Below, piece after piece: positions 55,026 to 64,000 of a stretch of DNA of 64,000 nt. The notes beneath the pieces are model-generated. The model searched no databases, was not told where the DNA came from, and worked only from the letters and a program-made list of their open reading frames with translations. Each line of letters begins with the position of its first letter. Position 1 is the first letter of the stretch. The translations under genes and the position numbers were made by a program. The DNA lies in NCBI RefSeq assembly GCF_001641265.1, contig NW_020167561.1:1-64000 (forward strand), given 5' to 3'. This DNA is from Pseudogymnoascus destructans. Taxonomy: Eukaryota; Ascomycota; Leotiomycetes; Thelebolales; Thelebolaceae.

Positions 55026-55335
55026 TCATTTTTACTCTAAATTACCATATTTACTGTGAGCGTTCTGTTCCGTTGCACCCGGGATTAATTACGGTCGCCG
55101 GAGATCTACATACAGTCCTGGCCCTACATCCCCGGACCGTAGAATTACTCCCAACAAACTGTCAGTTGAATACAGGTCACATGCTCGGAAATATGTGACA
55201 CATTATAAGAAGAGTATATATTCATTCAGCCTAGCGCCCCTACTCGTGCGGCCCCAAAAGTTTCCACAAGGTCTGTGCGTAATAAGTGGGGCGTGTAAGT
55301 ACTTGGAGAAAATGCATGTACATACTCTACTCGTA

Positions 55336-56150
55336 CTATTGATCTACCCAACGAAAGTTGTTCCCCCCATTGACTGCAATACACCGCTCCAACTTGTCCT
55401 TAAACGAAGCACATAATTGTGTAGATTTCCCATCCATTTTTTTCCCCCATTCTTCCTCAAGAAATACCCGTGCATGAGCTCTCTCAAACTTCCCTCCGTT
55501 TAATGGTGTATAGCCATCAACCTGATCCTTGAGATAATCAAAGGCATTTTCAATAGGGTGCAAATCGGGAGAGTTTGGAGGCCAAAATTTCACTCTATAG
55601 ATTCCCTCCTTCTTCATATAATCTTCCAAATCGGTGAGCCTTCAAATGAACACTTACATTATCATCCACAAACCATACTCGTTTTGTAGGATGTAAAGCC
55701 TTTACTTTTCGAAAGTAGGGGAAGAGAAGAGGAATAAGAACCATCTCTCGATATAGAAACCAATCAATCCTGCCCTTTGAAACTTCTTGCCCTTCTGATT
55801 GCCATCCTCTACTCCATGTCTCTATATCTCCAAACTCTTGTGAAGCAACTTGTGCCTTTTTCCATTTGCTTTTGCCATTCCGAATATCTGCATTTAGAGT
55901 TTTCCATATATCCGTACTCAAGAGTTCCAACTGTTGTTGCTCTAACAAGTTCATTCTCTGCTTTTGATTTCCAATATGCATTTATCTCTCGTAGTTTCTG
56001 CACATGTATCTGCTTCTCTTCTATACTTTCAGGAATCCATGAATGAGAAGGGCGTAAGATAGAGGTTTCTGAACTCATTGTTCCCCAAAACATAACTTGA
56101 AATAAAGATTTCTTCTGTTGAATTGCCATGCTCTCTGCTGTTTGACCCCG
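55336..56150 (-). pseudogene. Tc1/mariner-like transposase, C-terminal half, frameshifted
   Basis: Minus-strand frames give SLFQVMFWGTMSSE (55809-56129), a basic/Gln-rich insert, RVWFVDDNVSVHLKA with its second catalytic Asp (55595-55981), then KFWPPNSPDLHPIENAFDYLKDQ with the terminal Glu (55336-55629). The frames differ, so at least two indels separate them. The coding sequence continues upstream (IIYINFRGNPHKKRQ) until LTR sequence starts at 56242, where the N-terminal half is lost. It is a distinct subfamily from the element at 60.5-63.2 kb. Confidence 0.85.
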
Positions 56151-56241
56151 TTGAACTGTTATCTGTCGTTTCTTATGTGGATTCCCTCTGAAATTGATAT
56201 ATATGATTCGTCTGAGAAAATAAAAATTGATCCAGCTTCAA

Positions 56242-57973
56242 TGTCATACTGACATTCGTTGCACTCAGTTTGCTATCAAACTCAAGAGCAAACTTGGAAA
56301 TCTCCTCCTCAAACCTACAAGTCACTATACATATTTTGGCTTATCACACCAACAACAAGAGCAATACTACTCAACGGTTGCTACAACCCTCTATGATTCA
56401 TTACACGTCATTGCTCCTTAGTTACTGGGCCGATATGACCACATAGCATATCTCTACAACCCTCTATGATTCATTACATGACATCGCTCCTTAGTTACCC
56501 ACAAGATTGGTTAAGTTATGACATAATTTGTCTATAGGGGTACTCTGACCTTGGACCTCCTTTCACTTCCTATAGGCTAGGAACCTAGGAGATGGTTCTA
56601 TGGGATTTGTCATACTGACATTCGTTGCACTCAGTTTGCTATCAAACTCAAGAGCAAACTTAGAAATCTCCTCCTCAAACCTACAAGTCACCATACATAT
56701 CTTGGCTTATCACACCAACAACAGAAGCAATACTACTCAACGATTGCTGCAAACTCTTCTACTACATCTGTTTATGCTACATACATCACGGCATATCATT
56801 TGGACACTCATTGAACAAGTTATTAAGAAAATCTCCTCCTTAAGGGGGTGGGCCAATACAACCACATGGCATATCTCTACCAACTAGAGGCCTAGGAACA
56901 TGAACGATAGCTCTAGAAGCTTCTACAACCCTCTATGATTCATTACAGGTCATCGCTCCTTAGTTACCCACAAGATTGGTTAAGTTATGACATAATTTGT
57001 CTATAGGTACTCTGACCTTGGACCTCCTTTTCACTTCCTATAGGCTAGAAACCCAAGAGATGGTTCTATGGGATTCTCTTACGTTCACTACATGATTAGC
57101 AAGCTAGTTGTGGGTCGCACTTGATTTCTAATACATTTACCAAGCCTGGTTAGTCATGGAAAGTCATGGAAAATGAGAGAACTACACTCCTTTGGCATAA
57201 ATAGGATTGCCCTTTCCTTAAGAAAGGGCAAGCAGGCAATACAGTAAATCGACTAGCACATACTTCTACGTCTTTTCCAAGCTTCCAAGCATTGATCTTG
57301 TTATTCTCTGTTTTTGAAAAGTCAGTGAGGTGCTAACCTCTGACTTACCCCTGAGTTCTCAGACTCAACATTTGTTGCAACTTGTCTAAACCACTTCACC
57401 ACATCATACACCTGATTGCTGCGTTGTGGAATAGTCTAAGCTACAACCCTTTGGCTCTGTTTCCTAAGACAGTGTGTTGTCTTAGTAAATTCATCCCTTC
57501 CTTGGGTGGCTAGATTCTCATATCTGGTGCACCCACCATTACAGGATTCTCTTATGTCGACTACAGTTACCAAGCCTGGTTAGTCATGGAAAGTCTTGGA
57601 AAATGAGAGAACTACACTCCTTTAGCATAAATAGGATTGCCCTTTCCTTAAGAAAGGGCAAGCAGACAATACAGTAAATCGACTATCACATACTTCCACG
57701 TCTTTTCCAAGCTTCCAAGCATTGATGTTGTTACTCCTTGTTTCTGAAAAGTCAGTGAGGTGCTAACCTCTGACTTATCCCTGAGTTCTCAGACTCAACA
57801 TTTGTTACAACTTGTCTAAACCACTCCACTATATCATACACCTGATTGCTGTGTTGTGGAATAGTCTAAGCTACGACCCTTTGGCTCTTTTTCCTAAGAC
57901 AGTGTGTTGTCTTAGTAAAATCATCCCTTCCTTGGGTGGCTAGATTCTCACCTCTGGTGCACCCACCATTACA
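56242..57973 (+). repeat. Solo LTR, element 2 family short variant, split by another LTR
   Basis: Bounded by TGTCATACTG (56242) and CACCATTACA (57973). After removing the nested LTR and one duplication copy it is about 791 bp. A block containing CTATGATTCATTACA occurs twice, as in the copy at 61961-62748. The flanks (TTCAA and ATAAT) do not match. The left flank is a truncated Tc1-like gene and the right flank is the start of a Harbinger-type gene, consistent with a rearrangement at this LTR. Confidence 0.85.
56608..57543 (+). repeat. Solo LTR nested inside the 56242-57973 LTR
   Basis: A 936-bp TGTCATACTG...CCATTACA LTR, near-identical to 7064-8000, flanked by an exact 5-bp target-site duplication GGATT (56603-56607 and 57544-57548). 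The host LTR resumes at the duplication. This is an element insertion later reduced to a solo LTR by recombination. Confidence 0.95.
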
Positions 57974-57974
57974 A

Positions 57975-59083
57975 TAATCACCGTCGTCAATACCATCGGT
58001 GGCTCTTACGACAGTTATATACAACTCAACGCCCACAGACCCAACTTACTTACGAGTATGATAAGTTCAACTGGAGCTTACGGGCATGGGGTAGCCATAC
58101 TCCTGGACGGGTAGCTCATAAATTCCGGTAGGCTTTTAGGTTATAACTCTATATGGTTCTTATTACTCACAGTTAACAGGTTTTCCATTGACGAAATAGC
58201 TCGGCTTGTGCCACTGCTAAAGCTTCATACAATAGTCTGGAGCAGGCGGGTAAACCCAGACCCAGAGACTGCTCTTTGCGTAGTCTTGGCCCGTCTTGCG
58301 TATCCAGGGCATTGGACAAGCTTGACCTTTTTGGACGGTCTCAGGCATGGCTTTCAATAGTCTTTAACGACGTAATGGGTCACTAATTTGGTACACGAAT
58401 TCGAAGGCTTACTCGAATGGCACCCATACCTTACATACAACAAGCTACTAAGCTTTGAAGAGGCTATAGCAGATAGCGGTGGCTGTAGCCAAATATGGGG
58501 GTTTGTCAATGGTACATTCCAAGGGTTTTGCCGACCAGCAGGAGACTCGGAAGTCCAGCGGCTATGGTATCCTGGATATAAGAAGAAGCACAGAATGCAC
58601 TTCCAGGCTATTGTAACCCCTGATGGACTTGTATCATCCTTGATTGGGCCGTATAATGGACCAGCTAACGACTGGCGTATTTGGGGGGAATCAGGCTGCG
58701 TTGGAAGGATTCGGCATATTATGGATGGTAAACGGGAGTTATACCTATATGGAGACCCAGCTTACCAGTGTATGGAAGGAATTATGGCTCCGTATACTTG
58801 TGCACGTGGTTACCGATATCTTCCTTCTAAGGAAAAGCAGTTTAATGCTTCTCTATCATCTGTGAGAATTGCAGTTGAAAACACCTTTGGATTAACGCAA
58901 CAGTTATGGATGTACGCAGCTTTTGATAAAGGGCTACAGTCACAGTCGCAGCCTGTAGCAGCTCACTTTAAAGCTGCGATACTATTAATGAACTGTTATA
59001 CTTGTATACGGGGTAACTTGATTGGAACAAGGTTTCTGGTGCCTCCACCAACAGTAGAGGAATATCTTCTTTGTACTAGCTAG
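57975..59083 (+). pseudogene. PIF/Harbinger-type (DDE_4) transposase, defective
   Basis: An N-terminal part (YEYDKFNWSLRAWGS, an intron-like GTAGGC...CACAG stretch, then FSIDEIARLVPLLKL, ETALCVVLARLAYPG) precedes GRSQAWLSIVFNDVM in a shifted frame. The main frame then resumes at 58388 (EFEGLLEW ... YPGYKKKHRMHFQAIVTPDGLVSSLIGPYNGPANDW). Two compensating indels near 58335 and 58370 leave stops between them. Catalytic positions: the first Asp of GFxDGT is Asn here (WGFVNGTFQ); the second is present (LYGDPAYQ); the Glu is present (VRIAVENTFG). Such transposases act with a Myb-like partner, encoded here on the opposite strand. This copy should be inactive. Confidence 0.88.
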
Positions 59084-60396
59084 GATATATATGTATTACT
59101 TGACTCTATCCAACCCTCTACCCCGTTATATTTGCTACTATCCGTACTTTCAATTGGAACGCTTCGTCGGATAGGCCCATGTAATGCCTGCTGAAGAAGA
59201 GATATCATTGTAGTTTGGCCTTGCTTCAATTCAGCTTGGCCTTCCTGTAGTTCCCAGATCTGATGATCGACTTGCTGTAACCGCGAAGTAATTATAGGAT
59301 TATCAATGTTCTCGTTCTGACTTTCCTGCTGCCCTCCCTGCCCTCTTGCATTACTCTGTCTATACTGATCCTTCACCATACTCATGAATGACTCAAAGAC
59401 AGATAATACTGGGTCGTCAGCCTGTGTATTTAATCGCTCTTCAAGGAGCAATTGAGTCTGAGATGGTGACAAAGTTCGGGGCTGTCTATGACAGCGTCTT
59501 CCTCGACTACTTTAATGGCCATGAGGAGCTGAAGTTCCTCGTAGTACTGGCGTTGGTGTTCGTAGTAGGGTTGGTGTTTCCAGGGGAGTCAAGTCTATAG
59601 AGTGAACACTCTCAGCGCCGTTCTCACTTTGCCTTTCTTCTGCAGAATCATCTAGTATATCCTTGTCGTCAGGATCATCAAAGCCAGAGCACTCTCGTGC
59701 TCTGTGGCCAATGGATCTATTACGACTTTGAGGATAAGTCTGCTGGTGCCTCTGCTTTATAGCAAGAGCAACGGATAACAAGTCTTGAGTATTGAGCGCT
59801 CGCTGAGACGAAGTGATAACAGTATTTGCTGCCTCACTTCGCTGTGTTTCAATCCGCTTTTCCTCAGTAACAACCCCAATCCAGTTATCAGTTTGGACAG
59901 TCAATTCCGACTCGCTATCAGTTTGTCCAGTCCCAAGCCCATCGAGGTATTTCCTTCTCTTGTCGATTTCCCGCTGTACTACTTGGTAGAGATTTTTGTG
60001 GTTTTTACCAGTCTCCCTTTCGAAATTGGTCTGTATATAAGACCAGAATGCAGTCTTCTTCCCTGGTCGAAATGCTTCGGCGTTTCGATTGCAAAGTCGG
60101 AAGAGGACCAGTACTTCATCCTTCATTAGGGGCGTCATCTTTGCTTGAGAGCCTTGAGGGTCGCAACTCTCTATGCGCTGCCGGCTTGAGACTTGTGATC
60201 CTCTAGGCCTTTCGGTATTGAATTGTGCCTCAACTGTAGGCTGAACAGGTAAAGGAGGACTACCCAGATCATCGTCTTCGAAGACAGAGCGCTGCTGATG
60301 ACTGGGAAGTAAAGTTCGAGGCTGGTATGCCCGGAATTCAATAGGTTTGGTATGCGATGCCATAGTTATTACTTGTATTGAATATAATACAATCAT
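59080..60396 (-). pseudogene. Harbinger-associated Myb/SANT-like ORF with one in-frame stop
   Basis: The first ORF (60396-59512, 294 residues; Met 60361, MASHTKPIEF, may be the real start) and the second (59472-59080, 130 residues) are in the same frame, separated only by TAA at 59512-59514; about 438 residues in all. Residues about 88-155 form a helical SANT/Myb-like DNA-binding candidate (DEVLVLFRLCNRNAEAF, FWSYIQTNFERETG). The middle is Ser/Gln-rich. The C-terminus has a coiled coil (SRLQQVDHQIWELQEGQAEL). It is convergent with the transposase and overlaps its last 4 bp, the usual two-gene layout of PIF/Harbinger elements. The domain name rests on helix pattern and context. Confidence 0.65.
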
Positions 60397-61132
60397 ACAT
60401 ATGACTCTATTACTAACTGTACAGCTACATGACGTCCCCTGAAGGTGATTACTAATAAATACTCTAACTACAACAGGATTATGGCTCGCTGTAAGTCTTC
60501 AACAGATAACTGTTAAACCTCTACGGAGGTATAGTTTGTAAGTTTTGTAGGTGGGGCGTACTATTAAGATTGCGTGAGCATGGGTACGCGTTCAATTGTT
60601 TGTATCCTTTTAACGTGTTGTAAGTTTTCCTTTATATATTTATACTATACGAATTTATATCTATTTTCTATTAACAATGCTGCACCTTACTCATGATGAG
60701 CGGCTTAAATGCCAACTACTATGCTCCCTTAATTGGGAGTATCAAGCCATTGCCACTCGAATGTGTTGCTCAATCCGACAGGCGTCGTACGCTATTGAGC
60801 AAGGCAGGCCCTCACCGAAAAAGCGATCTGGTCGACCTCCAACCCTCTCGCAAGCCCAAGTTGAAGAGATTATTGAATTTATCTCTGCGTCTACAAAGAA
60901 TAGACGTATGCCTTATATTGAGGTTATCCGGGTCCTAGACCTATCTTGTGGTAGGCTTGCTTTACGTCATTCACTACATAAAGAGGGCTACCATTGCCGC
61001 CTCGCAATGAGAAAACCACCTATTTCTGAGACAAATAGAGTAAAACGCCTTGCTTTTGCACTTGAGCACAAAGATTGGACTCGGAACAACTGGGATAGGA
61101 TACTATGGACAGATGAGACTTGGGTAACAGGT

Positions 61133-61680
61133 TGTAAGGACAGTTCGAACCGAGGCTGACCTTCAAGTCTGCAGAAGTATCCTAAGTATAATGTGAAGAC
61201 TTCAATACTCGAAGCAGTAGGACAAGGTATAGTAGTTCAGGCTCCAAAGCATATACTTTATACCACAGGGGTCAAGTGGTGAGACTAACAGGTTGGCCAA
61301 GTGGTTCGACTCGAAGTAAGGGAATGCAAAGTAAGTCGAAGCAGGAGGAATTGCAAGAAGGCCAAGTAGTATATAATTTGCTAGCTAAAGATCAATAAGA
61401 GACATGAGCAATAAGTGCTTATATAACAGTAAAAATCCCTAGTGCCAAATAAGCGAAGGCACTAATTAACCGAACCCTAGCTAAGCGAGCCCTAGTGCAG
61501 CAAGCCAATAACAAGAGAGCCTAAGCCAGTAGTCAACATTTGGGCTGATCTAGGTCAGCAAGTGAAGCGAAGTGAGCGAAGTGAGTGAAGCAGGTGAAGT
61601 GAATGACATAGTGAAATAAGTACTAGAGACTAAAGCGAATCGAAGGGTCGTGACACAAATATCGAAGGAGTGTCATGACA
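61133..61680 (-). repeat. Solo LTR of a third gypsy-type family inside the Tc1 element
   Basis: 548 bp bounded by TGTAAGGACAG and GTGTCATGACA, flanked by an exact 5-bp duplication CAGGT (61128-61132 and 61681-61685). Removing the insert with one CAGGT rejoins the transposase frame exactly (WVTG / GRHTR). Orientation is assumed from TGTCATGACA being the usual 5' start. It contains GAAGTGA/GAAGCG simple repeats near 61560-61600. Confidence 0.9.
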
Positions 61681-61960
61681 CAGGTGGACGGCATACACGG
61701 ACTTGGGTTACTCGAAAACCAGGAGAAGAATGGGATGCTACATGCATTGTTGAGAAGCGGCAGAGACCGGCTGCTATTCAGGAGCTCTAGGTAAAGGGCC
61801 TTGCATATTTTGGGAGAAGGATTGGGGGAAAATCTGCTCAAAGGCCTATATGGACCGTACTGTGCCTGTAATCCACGGTTGGATACGACAATATCCAGGT
61901 CTTCTGCTTATGCAGGATGGGGCTCCAGGGCACCAAGCAGGTGCAACTATTGCAGAGTTT

Positions 61961-62748
61961 TGTAATGGTGGGTGCACCAGATGTGAGAATCTAGCCACCC
62001 AAGGAAGTGATTTTACTAAGACAACACACTGTCTTAGGAAAAAGAGCCAAAGGGTCGTAGCTTAGACTATTCCACAACACAGCAATCAGGTGTATGATAT
62101 AGTGGAGTGGTTTAGACAAGTTGTAACAAATGTTGAGTCTGAGAACTCAGGGATAAGTCAGAGGTTAGCACCTCACTGACTTTTCAGAAACAAGGAGTAA
62201 CAACATCAATGCTTGGAAGCTTGGAAAAGACGTGGAAGTATGTGATAGTCGATTTACTGTATTGTCTGCTTGCCCTTTCTTAAGGAAAGGGCAATCCTAT
62301 TTATGCTAAAGGAGTGTAGTTCTCTCATTTTCCAAGACTTTCCATGACTAACCAGGCTTGGTAACTGTAGTCGACATAAGAGAATCCCATAGAACCATCT
62401 CCTAGGTTCCTAGCCTATAGGAAGTGAAAGGAGGTCCAAGGTCAGAGTACCCCTATAGACAAATTATGTCATAACTTAACCAATCTTGTGGGTAACTAAG
62501 GAGCGATGTCATGTAATGAATCATAGAGGGTTGTAGAGATATGCTATGTGGTCATATCGGCCCAGTAACTAAGGAGCAATGACGTGTAATGAATCATAGA
62601 GGGTTGTAGCAACCGTTGAGTAGTATTGCTCTTGTTGTTGGTGTGATAAGCCAAAATATGTATAGTGACTTGTAGGTTTGAGGAGGAGATTTCCAAGTTT
62701 GCTCTTGAGTTTGATAGCAAACTGAGTGCAACGAATGTCAGTATGACA
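61961..62748 (-). repeat. Solo LTR, element 2 family short variant, inside the Tc1 element
   Basis: 788 bp bounded by TGTAATGG and TATGACA, flanked by an exact AGTTT duplication (61956-61960 and 62749-62753). It splits the transposase between IAEF and FAERG. It is the closest relative in the window of the host LTR at 56242-57973, sharing its shortened structure. Confidence 0.95.
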
Positions 62749-63279
62749 AGTTTGCAGAGCGTGGCATATACCCAATTGAGTGGCCACCCTATTCCTGACT
62801 TTAATCCAATTGAGCGAGTATGGCACTATATGAAGAACTATCTTCAGGATAATTATCCTGAAGTTATGTCTTATGACCGGCTCCGGGTAGCTGTGAAGGC
62901 AGCATGGGAGTCTATTACACCTATAGTGCTTAATGAGCTTATGGACAGTATGCCTACACGTATGCAAGCAGTAATTGACGCAAATGGACTGTACACAGTA
63001 CTAGATTTCCTACTCTATTTCCTAGCTATCTACTGTACTTTTTAAAATATAATTCCATTTGACGCGATGAACGCGTATGGTACTTCGACCGAATTGCCAA
63101 GTGTTGCGAGTGGGGGGCCCCACCTACAAAACCTCCAGACTATACCTCCGTACAGTCCTAAGTCCTAAATAGGAAGTAGTGGAGCTCGGGGTTGCAAGGT
63201 TTGTACAGGGATTATGGCACTGAATTCTCATATTTCTATACTAACTACATACGGGGGTGTTGAACAGTCTGTTCAACAG

Positions 63280-63669
63280 CTGCTAAAACGCTCTATTGTG
63301 AGTTTCAAAAATGCGACAACGGTCTACACGGATTTCTTCTGCAACTTCTCGTAGTATCTGGTGACTAGGTGCATACCTACCATTAGTAAGCTCTTTAATC
63401 CACTTTAAAAGGGTTTCCTCTTGAGTTTTTGATAAGAGTTGTTATTGTTGTCGCGCTTCTCTTCGTGAGGGTTGACCTTTAATACGTTGGACTACTGTAT
63501 ATGGCCGAAGGTGTAATGCCTTTGCAGCTGCGTACGATGACTTATACAAGCCTGATTTAACTCCAGCAACTGCTTCTGATAATAGAACTTCAAGTTCTTG
63601 AGCTTTTATACTATTTTGGCGCACCATGTTGAAGGTTGATGGTGTTGTTGATGGGTGGGCTCCCCCCAC
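63280..63669 (-). pseudogene. Pogo-type transposase N-terminus, truncated
   Basis: Minus strand: QELEVLLSEAVAGVKSGLYKSSYAAAKALHL followed by VVQRIKG resembles a Psq-type helix-turn-helix. After a TAA (63442-63444, CAA-to-TAA is the likely change) the same frame continues SKTQEETLLKWIKELTNGRYAPSHQ, the start of a CENP-B-type DNA-binding domain. The catalytic DDE domain is absent; similarity stops near 63290 beside a 19-bp palindrome. It is a relic of a Fot1/pogo-class element. Confidence 0.8.
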
Positions 63670-64000
63670 TATGCCGCTTACGCCATTATGCCGCTTACGC
63701 GCTTACGCCATGACCTACCTTATGCTTTGCACCCGTATATATAGGGGCTTCGCCCCCGGTAGTTTCTCAATCAAGTGGTCAAACTCCAAATATGTGCTCA
63801 ACAGATAGCCGAGCTACCTTTAAGAGCGGTCCAGACCAGCGTGCGATATCAGACAACTTCAATTCAATTGTGCACAATTGACGACGTCTACTGGGCTCCC
63901 ACACCATGTCGACCAGATCAGGCAAGACGCCAAAGTGCAAGAAGGCCAATAGCACCAGCTCCGCCATGACCGAACATACGGATAAAAGCCGCTGGCGTAT
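63670..64000. other. Right edge, no supported gene
   Basis: Short GCTTACGCC-type repeats near 63676-63707 lie upstream of the pogo relic and might belong to its end. The last 200 bp have short ORFs on both strands without recognised motifs. Confidence 0.4.

Larger units (their letters stand above)
60677..63045 (+). pseudogene. Tc1/mariner transposase, interrupted twice
   Basis: Part 1 (60677-61132): HTH region (LNWEYQAIATRMCCSIRQAS), GRPPTLSQAQVEEIIEF, then the first catalytic Asp in ILWTDETWVTG. Part 2 (61681-61960): GRHTRTWVTRKPGEEWDATC, VEKRQRPAAIQE then TAG (61798-61800), and further on HGWIRQYPGLLLMQDGAPGHQA with the second Asp. Part 3 (62754-63045): RGIYPIEWPPYS, a frame change, PDFNPIERVWHYMKNYL with the catalytic Glu, and a C-terminal helical tail. 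The LTR insertions fall between these parts. The TAG and frame change show decay beyond the insertions. Motif order matches the DDE class of fungal Tc1 elements. Confidence 0.92.
60522..63152 (+). mobile_element. Tc1/mariner element with two nested LTR insertions
   Basis: Terminal inverted repeats at 60524-60557 and 63117-63150 (CGGAGGTATAG ... GTTTTGTAGGTGGGGC) differ at a few central positions. Each is bordered by TA, the Tc1/mariner target duplication. Without the LTRs (61133-61680 and 61961-62748) and their duplications the element is about 1.28 kb, normal for one transposase gene plus ends. Confidence 0.93.

Noticed and set aside
1..64000. tRNA, rRNA or other structured RNA genes
   Set aside because: No B-box-like GGTTCGAATCC context or conserved rRNA core was recognised by eye; a covariance-model scan would be needed to exclude them.

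Overview
The window reads as nuclear DNA of a filamentous ascomycete, probably Leotiomycetes (Helotiales-like); that placement is inference. Genes carry short introns (about 45 to 125 bp, GT-AG, one apparent GC-AG), encode fungal proteins such as NmrA, Opi1, Ugo1, GH45 and LysM/WSC, and are flanked by fungal Ty3/gypsy, Tc1/mariner, PIF/Harbinger and pogo elements.

Layout. (1) 1-10.5 kb is a transposon block. A minus-strand gypsy element (1-6472, left end outside the window) has a gag-pol -1 frameshift site and an antisense ORF with a Zn2Cys6-like cysteine pattern. It sits inside the pol of a second, plus-strand chromodomain gypsy element (6473-8000), followed by two more LTRs of that second family. 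(2) 10.5-19.9 kb is sparse: an NmrA-type nitrogen regulator, a concentrative nucleoside transporter, and simple repeats. (3) 19.9-22.9 kb is a gene graveyard: a LysM/WSC secreted protein, an unassigned remnant, and a GH45 endoglucanase that has lost its catalytic Asp and its frame. (4) 24-53.4 kb is a dense conserved core: SRP54, Rrp15, mitochondrial ferredoxin, Ugo1, Nop10, Nob1, Opi1, AP-1 mu, a probable mitochondrial protein, nucleoside diphosphate kinase, glucosidase II alpha, a 1865-residue nucleotidyltransferase-like/ankyrin protein, and Spo11. A 1.3 kb minisatellite field (35.3-36.65 kb) interrupts it. (5) 53.5-64 kb is a second transposon block with nested insertions: an inverted-repeat element, a Tc1-like fragment, an LTR inside an LTR, a PIF/Harbinger pair of ORFs, a Tc1/mariner element split by two solo LTRs of different families, and a pogo-type fragment.

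Functional threads. Three ribosome or snoRNP biogenesis genes (Rrp15, Nop10, Nob1) lie within 7 kb. Three divergent pairs share short intergenic promoters: SRP54/Rrp15, ferredoxin/Ugo1, and NDK/glucosidase II. SRP54 (ER targeting), glucosidase II (ER glycan trimming) and AP-1 mu (Golgi/endosome sorting) are secretory-pathway genes. Nothing suggests a biosynthetic cluster.

The LTR family starting TGTCATACTG occurs in both transposon blocks, so both were colonised by the same lineage. Exact target-site duplications allow the order of insertion to be read in the right block. The least familiar coding item is the nucleotidyltransferase-like/ankyrin protein. The least familiar mobile-element features are the antisense zinc-cluster ORF and the slippery site. 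Exon boundaries were derived by hand from splice consensus and frame continuity.
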